NCBI RefSeq assembly: GCF_004114935.1
Contig: NZ_CP022221.1
Span: forward strand, 5,167,001 to 5,231,000
From: Bradyrhizobium zhanjiangense
GTDB lineage: Bacteria > Pseudomonadota > Alphaproteobacteria > Rhizobiales > Xanthobacteraceae
Direction of reading: 5' to 3'
DNA length: 64,000 nucleotides
A program made the translations under genes and the position numbers. Shown in pieces: positions 37,203-47,270 of this stretch; positions within the stretch are counted from its first letter, which is position 1, and each line of letters begins with the position of its first letter. The notes under the pieces are model-generated. The model made no database searches. It saw only the letters and a program-made list of their open reading frames with translations, and had not been told where the DNA came from.

Positions 37203-37579
37203 TGAGCCGCACGCTTGCTGCCGCCGCAACGGCGGCGATTCCGAGCATTCCTCGCGACGACGACGGCCCGGTGTTCCGCGCGCCCTGGGAGGCGCACGCG
37301 TTTGCGATGGCGTTGAGCCTGCACGAACGCGGTGTGTTCACCTGGCCGGAATGGGCCGCAGCGCTCGCCGACGAGATCAAGCGCGCCCAGGCTGCCGGCG
37401 ATCCGGATACGGGCGAGACCTATTACCTGCACTGGCTCGCCACGCTGGAAGGCCTCGTCGCACGCAAGGGCGTCGCTTCGACGGAGACGCTGCACCGCTA
37501 CCGCGACGCCTGGGACCACGCCGCCGACCGCACGCCGCATGGCAAGCCGATCGAGCTGCGGCCGGAGGATTTTCGGTAG
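37202..37579 (+). CDS. Nitrile hydratase accessory protein (activator, P14K/NhlE type)
   Basis: 125 residues starting one base inside the beta stop. The segment GPVFRAPWEAHAFAMALSLHERGVFTWPEWAAALADEI resembles the N-terminal part of the beta subunit, which is how known self-subunit-swapping cobalt chaperones look. These exchange with beta to insert cobalt into alpha. YYLHWLATLEGLVARKG is the other conserved stretch. It closes the operon. Confidence 0.9.
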   Translation: MSRTLAAAATAAIPSIPRDDDGPVFRAPWEAHAFAMALSLHERGVFTWPEWAAALADEIKRAQAAGDPDTGETYYLHWLATLEGLVARKGVASTETLHRYRDAWDHAADRTPHGKPIELRPEDFR

Positions 37580-37592
37580 GTCTCGCTGAGTT

Positions 37593-37679
37593 CGTCATTG
37601 CGAGCGCAGCGAAGCAATCCAGAATCCCTCCGCGGCGGCAGTCTAGATTGCTTCGTCGCAAGAGCTCCTCGCAATGACG
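37593..37679. repeat. Dispersed hairpin repeat, copy 1 (87 bases)
   Basis: Begins CGTCATTGCGAGCGCAGCGA and ends with the reverse complement of its first bases (CTCGCAATGACG), so it can fold on itself. A second copy with a few changes lies at 54625-54712. It sits just after the nitrile hydratase operon. Confidence 0.8.
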
Positions 37680-37710
37680 GCGGAGAGAGCGCGGGTTCTC
37701 TCCGCCTGTC

Positions 37711-37733
37711 GTCGCCCGGCTTGACCGGGCGAC
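37711..37733. repeat. Hairpin GTCGCCCGG/CCGGGCGAC
   Basis: Perfect 9-base arms around CTTGA in the gap between the nitrile hydratase operon and queC, which converge here. It may act as a bidirectional terminator. Confidence 0.6.
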
Positions 37734-37781
37734 CCATTACGCCGCGGCCTCTTGGCTCAAGCACGGTCTCTAGGACACTGG

Positions 37782-37803
37782 ATCACCCGCTTTCGCGGGT
37801 GAT
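37782..37803. repeat. Hairpin ATCACCCGC/GCGGGTGAT
   Basis: Perfect 9-base arms around TTTC, 18 bases past the queC stop on the minus strand. A likely queC terminator, or another member of the dispersed palindromes in this gap. Confidence 0.6.
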
Positions 37804-37820
37804 GACCCGAATTTGTAGTC

Positions 37821-38534
37821 TCAGCGCCCCGCCACGAACTCTCGCCACCCTTTCGCCCGCAGGCTGCACGCCGGGCACTCCCCGCAGCCGTATCCCCACT
37901 CGTGCTGCGCGCCACGTTCGCCCAGATAGCAGGTGTGGGACTGCTCGCGGATGAGGTCGACAAGCCCTTCGCCCCCGAGGTCGTGCGCGAGCTTCCACGT
38001 CGCCGCCTTGTCGATCCACATCAGCGGCGTATGCAGCTCGAACTGCTTGGCCATGCCGAGCGAGAGCGCGGCCTGCATGGCGCGGATGGTCTCGTCGCGG
38101 CAATCGGGATAGCCGGAATAGTCGGTCTCGCACATGCCGCCGACGATATGGGTGATGCCGCGCCGGTAGGCCAGCGCCGCGGCGAAGGTCAGAAACACCA
38201 GATTGCGGCCGGGCACGAAGGTGTTGGGCAGGCCGTCGGCGCCCATCGCGATCGCGACGTCGCGGGTCAGCGCCGTCTCGGACACGGCCGCCAACGTCGG
38301 GATCGACAGCGTGTGGCTCTCGCCGAGCTTTGCGGCCCAATCCGCGCGCAGGCCCTTGATGCCCTCGAACAAGCGGTCACGGCAGGCCAGCTCAATGGCA
38401 TGGCGTTGGCCGTACTCGAACCCCAGAGTCTCCACGCGGGCGAAACGGCTGAGCGCCCAGGCGAGGCAGGTGGTGGAATCCTGGCCGCCGGAAAACAGCA
38501 CCAAGGCGGTCTGTGATGAAAATGCGTCGCTCAT
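37821..38534 (-). CDS. queC: 7-cyano-7-deazaguanine (preQ0) synthase
   Basis: 237 residues from the ATG at 38534. The PP-loop ATPase motif [10 protein letters not shown] is at the N-terminus. Later come [15 protein letters not shown] and a zinc site near the C-terminus ([22 protein letters not shown], four Cys). It converts 7-carboxy-7-deazaguanine to preQ0 in queuosine biosynthesis. No other que genes are adjacent. It is divergent from mazG. Confidence 0.95.
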   Translation of the reverse strand: MSDAFSSQTALVLFSGGQDSTTCLAWALSRFARVETLGFEYGQRHAIELACRDRLFEGIKGLRADWAAKLGESHTLSIPTLAAVSETALTRDVAIAMGADGLPNTFVPGRNLVFLTFAAALAYRRGITHIVGGMCETDYSGYPDCRDETIRAMQAALSLGMAKQFELHTPLMWIDKAATWKLAHDLGGEGLVDLIREQSHTCYLGERGAQHEWGYGCGECPACSLRAKGWREFVAGR

Positions 38535-38660
38535 GCCCCGCGCTTTAGCACTGCGCAGACCGCCCGCCAATCGGTGGAAATCGGCCTGTTCCGCCGCGCC
38601 CCGCTGGGAACGTCCGCCCGCTTTTGGCATAAGGCTTTGGAGCCAGGAGACCGCCCCGCA

Positions 38661-39515
38661 ATGACCCCTTCCCGCGACATTTCCCGCCTGATCGAGATCA
38701 TGGCGGCGCTGCGCACGCCGGTGACCGGCTGCCCCTGGGACCTCGAGCAGAATTTTGCGACCATCGCGCCCTACACGATCGAGGAAGCCTATGAGGTGGT
38801 CGATGCGATCACACGCGGCGATCTCGACGATCTGCGCGAGGAACTCGGCGACCTCCTGTTGCAGGTCGTGTTCCACGCCCGGATGGCTGAGGAGCAGAAC
38901 GCGTTCGCTTTTGGCGACGTCGTCGAGGCCATCACCCGCAAGATGATCCGGCGTCATCCCCACGTCTTCGCCGACAAGGACGGCAATCTCGCCTCCTCTC
39001 ACGTCAATGAAGTCTGGGACCGCATCAAGGCCGAGGAGAAAGCCGAGCGCGCCGCGCGCCGGCCGCCGGAGGACGCGCCGGCGCACAAATCGCTGCTGTC
39101 GGGCGTGAAGGCTGGCCAGCCCGCTCTGACCCGCGCCACGGAGTTGCAGCGCAAGGCCTCCACCGTCGGCTTCGACTGGAACGACCCGCGCGCAGTGCTG
39201 CAAAAGATCCGCGAGGAAGCCGACGAGATCGAGGCCGCGCTGGATCGAAATGACAAGCAGGAGCTGGCAGAGGAAACCGGGGACCTGATTTTCGCACTCG
39301 TCAACCTCGCCCGCCATGTCGACGCTGACCCGGAGGCCGCGCTGCGTGCAACCAACGCGAAGTTCGAGCGGCGCTTTGCCTATATCGAGCGTGCGCTTGA
39401 GGCGCAGGGCCGCACCCTGGAGCAGGCCTCGCTGGCGGAGATGGATGCGCTATGGAATGCGGCGAAGGACGAGGAGAAGCCGGCGTCGGAGGGACGCAAG
39501 GAAGTTCGCCGGTAA
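38661..39515 (+). CDS. mazG: Nucleoside triphosphate pyrophosphohydrolase MazG
   Basis: 284 residues from the ATG at 38661. It has the two-domain MazG form: the first metal-binding helix pair is [22 protein letters not shown] with [19 protein letters not shown], and the second is [12 protein letters not shown] with [16 protein letters not shown]. It hydrolyses NTPs to NMP and pyrophosphate, thought to lower ppGpp and remove aberrant nucleotides. It is convergent with hflX across a strong hairpin. Confidence 0.94.
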   Translation: MTPSRDISRLIEIMAALRTPVTGCPWDLEQNFATIAPYTIEEAYEVVDAITRGDLDDLREELGDLLLQVVFHARMAEEQNAFAFGDVVEAITRKMIRRHPHVFADKDGNLASSHVNEVWDRIKAEEKAERAARRPPEDAPAHKSLLSGVKAGQPALTRATELQRKASTVGFDWNDPRAVLQKIREEADEIEAALDRNDKQELAEETGDLIFALVNLARHVDADPEAALRATNAKFERRFAYIERALEAQGRTLEQASLAEMDALWNAAKDEEKPASEGRKEVRR

Positions 39516-39522
39516 CTTCAGT

Positions 39523-39548
39523 GTCGTCCTGGCTTTCGCCAGGACGAC
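39523..39548. terminator. Bidirectional terminator between mazG and hflX
   Basis: GTCGTCCTGGC and GCCAGGACGAC form a perfect 11-base stem around a TTTC loop, filling the 38-base gap between the two convergent stops. Confidence 0.7.
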
Positions 39549-39553
39549 GGCTG

Positions 39554-40954
39554 CTATGTGGCCGACAGATGCGGCACCGCATCGAACCGCGACACCACGA
39601 TATCCCGCTTGGTCTCGTCCACTCGCACGGTCATGTCGAAGCGGCCGTCGTGCAGCTCTTTCGCCAGCACCTCGGCATTGCGATGGAGCCAGCTGATGCC
39701 GGCCCCGTCCGCGGCGTCGATGGAGAGATCGAGCGTGGTGCGCTTGGCGGCCAGGCGTTCCTCGATCGCGGCCAGCAGTGCGTCGATGCCCTCGCCTGAT
39801 ACGGCTGACACCAGCATCGCCGGATGATCCTCCGGCCTGCGCGCGGCGATATTGAGCAGCTCTTCGCGCTGCTCGGCGTCGTAACGGTCGATCTTGTTCC
39901 AGACCTCGATGATGCGGCCGGAATCGTCGGGGTTGATGCCGAGCTGGCGCAGCACCGCGTCGACATCGCTCTGCTGCGCCTCGGCATCGTCATGCGAGAT
40001 GTCGCGAACATGCAGGATGACGTCGGCCTCCAGCACCTCCTCCAGCGTGGCGCGGAAGGCGGCGACGAGCTGTGTCGGCAGGTTGGAGATGAATCCGACC
40101 GTGTCGGACAGCATCGCCTTGCCGCCATGCGGCAGGTTGAGCGCGCGCAAGGTCGGATCCAGCGTTGCGAACAACATGTCGGCGGCCTGCACGTCGGCGC
40201 GGGTCAGGCGGTTGAACAGCGTCGACTTGCCGGCATTGGTGTAGCCGACCAGCGCGACGACGCGATACGGCACGCGCTGGCGGCCGGCGCGATGCAATCG
40301 TCGCGTCGCCTGCACCTTCTTCAGCTCACCCTCGAGCTTGGAGATGCGCTCCTGGATCAGGCGGCGGTCGGCTTCGATCTGCGTCTCGCCGGGACCGCCC
40401 ATGAATCCGAAACCGCCGCGCTGGCGTTCGAGGTGGGTCCAGGAGCGCACCAGGCGCGAGCGCTGGTAATTGAGGTGGGCGAGCTCGACCTGGAGCGAGC
40501 CTTCCCTGGTCTTGGCGCGGCGGCCGAAGATTTCCAGAATGAGCCCGGTGCGGTCGAGCACCTTGGCGTGCAACTGCTTCTCGAGATTGCGCTGCTGGAT
40601 CGGCGCCAGCGCACAATCCATCACCACCAACTCGACATCGAGGCTCTTGGCCAGCGCGGCGATCTCCTCGACCTTGCCCTTGCCGATGTAAGTGGCAGGG
40701 CGGATCTGGCTGACCGGCGCGATGATGGCATCGGCAATGACGAGATCGATCGCGCGCGCGAGGCCCACGGCTTCATCGAGCCGGGCCTCGGCGTCGCGCT
40801 GGACTTGGTTGGACAAGCCATGGCTTTCCGATTGCGCGTCGGCACTGCCCGCACGCACTCGCAAGTAGGGGCCGATGACCAGCACCCGCCCCGTCTGCTT
40901 AGCCCCTGCCGACCGCGGACGGTCGGCGTCCCCGTCGAAATTCCGGGGTTCCAA
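39554..40954 (-). CDS. hflX: GTPase HflX
   Basis: 466 residues. The N-terminal HflX domain has YIGKGKVEEIAALAKSLDVE, followed by a helical linker (GPGETQIEADRRLIQERISK). The G domain has GYTNAGKSTLFN (G1), LFATLDPTLRAL, DTVGFISNLP (G3) and NKIDRYD (G4). HflX binds the 50S subunit and splits stalled ribosomes. It lies 11 bases downstream of hfq, the conserved hfq-hflX pair. Confidence 0.95.
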   Translation of the reverse strand: MEPRNFDGDADRPRSAGAKQTGRVLVIGPYLRVRAGSADAQSESHGLSNQVQRDAEARLDEAVGLARAIDLVIADAIIAPVSQIRPATYIGKGKVEEIAALAKSLDVELVVMDCALAPIQQRNLEKQLHAKVLDRTGLILEIFGRRAKTREGSLQVELAHLNYQRSRLVRSWTHLERQRGGFGFMGGPGETQIEADRRLIQERISKLEGELKKVQATRRLHRAGRQRVPYRVVALVGYTNAGKSTLFNRLTRADVQAADMLFATLDPTLRALNLPHGGKAMLSDTVGFISNLPTQLVAAFRATLEEVLEADVILHVRDISHDDAEAQQSDVDAVLRQLGINPDDSGRIIEVWNKIDRYDAEQREELLNIAARRPEDHPAMLVSAVSGEGIDALLAAIEERLAAKRTTLDLSIDAADGAGISWLHRNAEVLAKELHDGRFDMTVRVDETKRDIVVSRFDAVPHLSAT

Positions 40955-40965
40955 TCAGAGCACTC

Positions 40966-41214
40966 TCAAGCCGGCTGATCCTCGCCGCCTTCGAACAACT
41001 GGATCGGAGCGCCCGGCATGATGGTCGAGATCGCATGCTTGTAGACGAGCTGCGAATGACCGTCGCGCCGAAGCAGCAGACAGAAATTGTCGAACCAGGT
41101 CACGATGCCCTGGAGCTTCACTCCGTTGACCAGAAAGATCGTTAGTGGCGTCTTGGTTTTGCGAACGTGATTAAGGAAGGTGTCCTGTAGGTTTTGTGCG
41201 CGGTCTGCCGCCAT
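40966..41214 (-). CDS. hfq: RNA chaperone Hfq
   Basis: 82 residues, a typical alphaproteobacterial length. The Sm1 motif is [21 protein letters not shown] and the Sm2 motif is [10 protein letters not shown]. The hexamer pairs small RNAs with mRNAs; in diazotrophic relatives Hfq also affects nif regulation. The leader before the start is rich in A and T. It follows ntrX on the same strand, as in many Rhizobiales. Confidence 0.97.
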   Translation of the reverse strand: MAADRAQNLQDTFLNHVRKTKTPLTIFLVNGVKLQGIVTWFDNFCLLLRRDGHSQLVYKHAISTIMPGAPIQLFEGGEDQPA

Positions 41215-41524
41215 TTTTTTTCTCGCTTTGAGTTTCTTTTTATTGCGCCGGTTGCGCCCCTGTTTTGGTTGATGCGGGGCCTTTCCCGGTTGCCGTCCCT
41301 CATGAGATCCCCCTCGGAAGGAACAGCTGTGCGATTAGAGGACAGGTGGAGTTATTAGGCAAGCCGCTTCACGCGCCAGCCCTCGCCGTCTTGCCCCGAA
41401 AAACTACGGAAATCGATGATTTTCCTCGCTTATCCCTGATGTCTCACCGCAACGTCGCGGCGCGAGATCTTGTTTTGACGCGTTTTCTTTACGCGAACCG
41501 GTACCCACTTCGCTCGAAAACGCT
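41215..41524. other. Intergenic region ntrX-hfq
   Basis: 310 bases. It contains a REP-like palindrome at the ntrX end (41480-41523) and presumably the hfq promoter. No further gene is supported. Confidence 0.6.
41480..41523. repeat. REP-like palindrome next to the ntrX stop
   Basis: GCGTTTTC at 41480-41487 and GAAAACGC at 41516-41523 form perfect outer arms, with an ACCGGT core between them. As recalled, this is a frequent Rhizobiales intergenic palindrome. It directly follows ntrX and could act as its terminator. Confidence 0.65.
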
Positions 41525-42895
41525 TTAGCCGACACCGAGCGCCTTCAGCTTCCGATGCAGCGCCGAACGTTCCATGCCAACAAATTCGGCCGTGCGAGAA
41601 ATATTTCCTGAGAAACGGCTGATCTGTGCAATCAAATAGTCGCGCTCGAATACTTCGCGCGCTTCGCGCAGCGGCAGGCCCATGATGTGCTCGCCATTGT
41701 TGCTGGTCGGCATCGCCGGCACCATGGAGCCGACGTCCTGCGGCAACATGTCGGCCGTGATGATGACCTCGGGCCCGCCCGCAGCCAGAATCATGACTCT
41801 CTCAACGTTGTTGCGGAGCTGGCGCACATTGCCCGGCCAGACGTGCGATTGCAGCACCGCCATCGCGTCCTGCCCGATCTGCCGCTTGGGCAGGCCGCTG
41901 CCGGCCGAGATCTGCTCCATGAAGTAGTCGATCAATTCCGGAATGTCCTCGCGCCGCTCCGACAGCGCAGGCACGCGGATCGGCACCACCGAGAGCCGAT
42001 GATAGAGGTCCTCGCGGAAATGGCCGGCCGCGATCTCCTCTTCGAGATTGCGCGCGGTGGAGGAGATGATGCGGACGTCCACCTGCACCTTGGCGGTGCC
42101 GCCGACGCGCTGGAACGACTGCTCGACCAGCACGCGCAGAATCTTGTTCTGGGTCTCGCGCGGCATGTCCGCGATCTCGTCGATGAACAGCGTGCCGCCA
42201 TGGGCTTCCTCGAGCGCACCGGGCTTGCGCGGCTGTTCGCCGTTGGATTGCTCGACGCCGAACAGCTCATGCTCCATCCGCTCGGGCGTGATCGCGGCTG
42301 CGTTGATGACGACGAAGGGGCCGTCCGCTCGGCCCGAGGCGGTGTGCAGCGTGCGCGCTGTCAGCTCCTTGCCGGCGCCGGCGGGGCCGACGATCAGGAT
42401 ACGGCTGTTGGCCTTGGCCGCGCGCTCGATGGTCTGGCGCAGCTGGTTCATGCTGGGCGAGCGGCCGACGAGCTGGCTGGCGCTCGGCGCGAGCTGCTTC
42501 AGCTCCTTGACCTCGCGCTTGAGCCGCGAGTTCTCCAGCGCTCGGGTCGCGACCAGGATCAGCCGGTCGGCCTTGAACGGCTTCTCGATGAAGTCGTAGG
42601 CGCCGCGCTTGATCGCGGCGACCGCGGTCTCGATGTTGCCGTGGCCGGAGATCATCACGACCGGCAGATCGGCGTTGTCCTTCTTGACCTGCTCCAGGAG
42701 CTGCAAGCCGTCGAGCTTGGAGCCCTGGAGCCAGATGTCGAGGAACACCAGATGCGGCCTGCGATTGGCGATCTCGGCCAGGGCCGTATCGCTGTCGCGT
42801 GCCGTCCTTGTGACGAACCCCTCATCTTCGAGAATGCCCGCAACGAGATCCCGAATATCGGCCTCATCATCGACAATCAGAATTTCACTAGCCAT
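41525..42895 (-). CDS. ntrX: Nitrogen assimilation response regulator NtrX
   Basis: 456 residues. The receiver domain has the phospho-acceptor Asp53 (FLDIWLQG) and Lys106. The AAA+ domain has Walker A GPAGAGKE (170-177) and Walker B GGTLFIDE. The loop that normally carries GAFTGA for sigma-54 contact is replaced by VEQSNGEQPRKPGALEE (about 214-230), so the protein may not activate sigma-54 promoters. A Fis-type helix-turn-helix ends the protein (NISRTAEFVGMERSALHRKL). It lies 17 bases after ntrY, its cognate kinase. Confidence 0.94.
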   Translation of the reverse strand: MASEILIVDDEADIRDLVAGILEDEGFVTRTARDSDTALAEIANRRPHLVFLDIWLQGSKLDGLQLLEQVKKDNADLPVVMISGHGNIETAVAAIKRGAYDFIEKPFKADRLILVATRALENSRLKREVKELKQLAPSASQLVGRSPSMNQLRQTIERAAKANSRILIVGPAGAGKELTARTLHTASGRADGPFVVINAAAITPERMEHELFGVEQSNGEQPRKPGALEEAHGGTLFIDEIADMPRETQNKILRVLVEQSFQRVGGTAKVQVDVRIISSTARNLEEEIAAGHFREDLYHRLSVVPIRVPALSERREDIPELIDYFMEQISAGSGLPKRQIGQDAMAVLQSHVWPGNVRQLRNNVERVMILAAGGPEVIITADMLPQDVGSMVPAMPTSNNGEHIMGLPLREAREVFERDYLIAQISRFSGNISRTAEFVGMERSALHRKLKALGVG

Positions 42896-42912
42896 GGGTC
42901 GCGCCTGCCTTG

Positions 42913-45330
42913 TCAGCTACCTGTTGAGGCTTCGATTTTCGTTGAATCATTGGTCTTTTCAGTCGGCTCTTTGGTTTCGGCGGCCGGCTCGTTTGTTTCC
43001 GAGTCCGGCCTGGATTCCTTGACGGAATCCCCAACCGTTTCCTTGTTGCCCGGCTTGGTTGCTTCCGGGAGCGCCGGCTCGGCTCCCTCGGACTTCGCGG
43101 GTTGCCCGGAGATCGCAAAGCGCATCCGCATCCAGGCGCCGCGCTGGCCTTCGCGGAAGTCGGAGGCGTCCTTCAGCTCGATGCGTCCGCCATGGTCTTC
43201 CAGCACGCGGCCGACGATCGCCAGCCCCAAGCCGGTGCCCTTGGCGCGCGTTGTGACGTAGGGCTCGAGCAGCCGCGAGCGCGCGACCTTGGGCAGGCCG
43301 ATGCCGTTGTCGACCACGTCGATCAGCACGTCCTCACCTTCGCGCGACACCACGACGTCGATGCGGCCTTTTCCGTTTTCCTGGCCGAGCTCCTCCGGCG
43401 GGACCTGCTCGATCGCCTCGGTGGCGTTCTTGACGATGTTGGTGACGGCCTGGGAGATCAGTCGCCGGTCGAACTGGGCGCGCAGCGGATCCTCTTTGAA
43501 CTCGGCCTCGATGTCGATCTCGGGATGGGCGACTTTCATCAGGAACACCGCCTGCCGCACGGTGTCGGCGACGTCCTCGCCCTCCATCACCGGTTTCGGC
43601 ATGCGTGCGAAACGGGAGAACTCATCGACCATGCGCCTGATGTCGTCGACCTGGCGCACGATGGTGTCGGTGCACTGGTCGAAGATCTGCTTGTCCTTGT
43701 CCTCGGTGATGGTCTTGCCGAACTTGCGGCGGATGCGCTCGGCCGAGAGCTGGATCGGCGTCAGCGGATTCTTGATCTCGTGGGCGATGCGGCGCGCCAC
43801 GTCGCCCCATGCCGAGGTGCGCTGCGCGGAGACCAGCTCGGTGATGTCGTCGAGCGTGATAATGTAGCTGTCGCGCGGTTGGCTGGTCTTCTCGGCGCTG
43901 ACGCGGACCGAGAGATTGCGCTCGGTGCCGTCGCGGGTGATCGTGATCTGGCCCTGCACCAGGCGCTGGGTCCCTTCCCGCGCCGCCTTCATCATCTCGT
44001 CGAGCTCAGGCAGCACGTCCGAGAGCGGGTGGCCGAGCGTCTCCGCTTCGGAGTGTCCGATCAGCTTCTCGGCGGAGCGGTTGAGGATTCCGACGCTGCC
44101 GGACGCGTCGACGCCGATGATGCCGGCGCTCGCCGACGACAGCACGGCCTCGATGAAGCGGCGGCGGCTATCGATGAGGTCGCTGGCGTTGACGAGCTCG
44201 TCGCGCTGGCTGCGCAATTCCTGCGTCATCTTGTTGAAGGTCTCACCAAGCTGGGCAAGGTCGCCTTCGGACTGGTGCACGGCCACCTGAACATGCAGGT
44301 CGCCGGTCGAGACCGTGTGGGCTGCATTCATCAGCCGCCGGATCGGCGAGACCAGCGAGTTGGCGAAGTTGAGGCCAATCAGCACCGAAGCCATCAGGAT
44401 GGTCAGCGCGATCACCGCGAACATCAGCGCGAAGGCGACCTGGATGCCGAGCCGGCGCGACTCGATCTGGGCGTATTCGGCGACGCTGACCTCGGTCTGC
44501 TTGAGCTGGTTGACGACGTTCGGATCGAGTGGCCGGGCGACGTAGAGGAAGGTGTCGTTGAAGGCACGCAGGCGGATCACCGCGGCGACGAAGCTCGCAT
44601 CCGGTAGCACCGCGATTTCGGGTTCGTTCTCGTTCACGTTGCTGAGGAAGTCCGGCGCGGGCGGCGAGTAGGCCAGCCGCATGCCGGTGTCGGCGGATTC
44701 CAGGATGTTGGTGTTCTTGTCGATGATCATCGCGCCCGGCAAATTGCGGGAGCCGGCGCTGGCGGTCAGCATCTCCCGGAACGAGCGGCGGTCCTGGTCG
44801 TAGAGCGGCCGGGCGTGCGCGATGTCGTTGGCCATGCCGAGAATGTCGCCGCGGATCAGCTGCGCATGGTCCTGCATGTAGGCCCGCGCGATCGTCAGCG
44901 AATTCTGGATCACCTCCTTGGTCGGGCCCGAGAACAGCCGGTCGAGGCCGCGCTCGATGGTGACGTTGGCGACGACGGCGACCAGCACCGCCGGCAGCAC
45001 CGCCACGATCGAGAACAGGCTGACGATCTGGACATGGAGGCGCGCGGCCGCCCGGCCCCGCCGTCGGGCCAGGATCAGCTGCCAGAGTTCCCGGATGATG
45101 ATCCCGACCAGGAGCAGGATCGTGGCCGCATTGATCAGATAGAACGAGCGGACCACCTCCGGCGTCGGCTCGATCTTGGTGAGGCCGGTCAGAACCAGGA
45201 ACGTGAGGAAGGCCGACAGCAGCGCCAGGGCCACGGCAAAGGGTGCCAGCCAGCGCCGCAGCGACCAGCGCTTGGGCTCTTCGGCTGGGGCCGTGTCAAA
45301 GGATGCGGCCGAGGTATCTGCGCTGATCAT
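42913..45330 (-). CDS. ntrY: Sensor histidine kinase NtrY
   Basis: 805 residues from the ATG at 45330. N-terminal membrane segments (FAVALALLSAFLTFLVLTG and INAATILLLVGIIIRELWQ) are followed by a periplasmic or extended sensor region and a further membrane segment. Then come a HAMP domain, a PAS domain (AVLSSASAGIIGVDASG) and the kinase core with H-box [20 protein letters not shown] and the ATP-binding G boxes (VVDNGIGLPK and GTGLGLAIV). The last 60 or so residues are a Glu/Thr/Pro-rich acidic tail. With NtrX it is thought to sense nitrogen or redox state. Confidence 0.94.
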   Translation of the reverse strand: MISADTSAASFDTAPAEEPKRWSLRRWLAPFAVALALLSAFLTFLVLTGLTKIEPTPEVVRSFYLINAATILLLVGIIIRELWQLILARRRGRAAARLHVQIVSLFSIVAVLPAVLVAVVANVTIERGLDRLFSGPTKEVIQNSLTIARAYMQDHAQLIRGDILGMANDIAHARPLYDQDRRSFREMLTASAGSRNLPGAMIIDKNTNILESADTGMRLAYSPPAPDFLSNVNENEPEIAVLPDASFVAAVIRLRAFNDTFLYVARPLDPNVVNQLKQTEVSVAEYAQIESRRLGIQVAFALMFAVIALTILMASVLIGLNFANSLVSPIRRLMNAAHTVSTGDLHVQVAVHQSEGDLAQLGETFNKMTQELRSQRDELVNASDLIDSRRRFIEAVLSSASAGIIGVDASGSVGILNRSAEKLIGHSEAETLGHPLSDVLPELDEMMKAAREGTQRLVQGQITITRDGTERNLSVRVSAEKTSQPRDSYIITLDDITELVSAQRTSAWGDVARRIAHEIKNPLTPIQLSAERIRRKFGKTITEDKDKQIFDQCTDTIVRQVDDIRRMVDEFSRFARMPKPVMEGEDVADTVRQAVFLMKVAHPEIDIEAEFKEDPLRAQFDRRLISQAVTNIVKNATEAIEQVPPEELGQENGKGRIDVVVSREGEDVLIDVVDNGIGLPKVARSRLLEPYVTTRAKGTGLGLAIVGRVLEDHGGRIELKDASDFREGQRGAWMRMRFAISGQPAKSEGAEPALPEATKPGNKETVGDSVKESRPDSETNEPAAETKEPTEKTNDSTKIEASTGS

Positions 45331-45503
45331 TCCGGCAATGGGTGCTGAAAAACGGGTCCGCGGGCGCGCGGATACTGATGTATTCGTACCACATTGTTGC
45401 CGAATTGCGACAATTCCGCGGCGTCTCCGCCGCGACCGACGCGCCCATCCACAAGACATGGTGGTTGACGGGAACGGATTCCCGCCATCCCGGCTTGACG
45501 GGG

Positions 45504-45650
45504 ATGGATAGATTTTTTCTCGCGACGATGGTCTCGGCCGTTCTTCTGCTGATCGTGGCCGCCGACCTCCTGGTCAACGGCCTGGGTCTCCAGCAGCCGC
45601 CGGTGAATGTCGCTAGCGTGACGCCGGCACCCGGCCGGCTTGTTAGATAG
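45504..45650 (+). CDS. Small membrane protein, 48 residues
   Basis: Starts at ATG 45504 (MDRFFLATMVSAVLLLIVAAD), which gives one membrane span followed by a short periplasmic or cytoplasmic tail of Pro/Val residues. A GACGGGG precedes the ATG. A longer open frame back to 45342 has no such site. It sits on the opposite strand between ntrY and ntrC. Function unknown. Confidence 0.5.
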   Translation: MDRFFLATMVSAVLLLIVAADLLVNGLGLQQPPVNVASVTPAPGRLVR

Positions 45651-45760
45651 ATGTGATACCGCGCGTTGCCGCCGAATGACCAATTTGAATGTGCGAGCGG
45701 AACATTTCGGTCCGATCCGGACTTCTGCTCACCGCGTCAGCCACAACGGCCAACGCGATC

Positions 45761-45808
45761 CGGACAGGCTCAGCTCCGCCTTGGGTGGGGGAGCTGAGCC
45801 ACCGTCCG
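45761..45808. terminator. Strong hairpin downstream of ntrC
   Basis: GGCTCAGCTCC (45767-45777) and GGAGCTGAGCC (45790-45800) form a perfect 11-base stem, extended outward by CGGAC/GTCCG. It begins about 10 bases past the ntrC stop on the minus strand. It likely separates dusB-ntrBC from ntrYX transcription, although no T-run follows. Confidence 0.6.
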
Positions 45809-45818
45809 TTCTGAAAGC

Positions 45819-47261
<1,443 letters not shown>

Positions 47262-47270
47262 CGCTAATCC

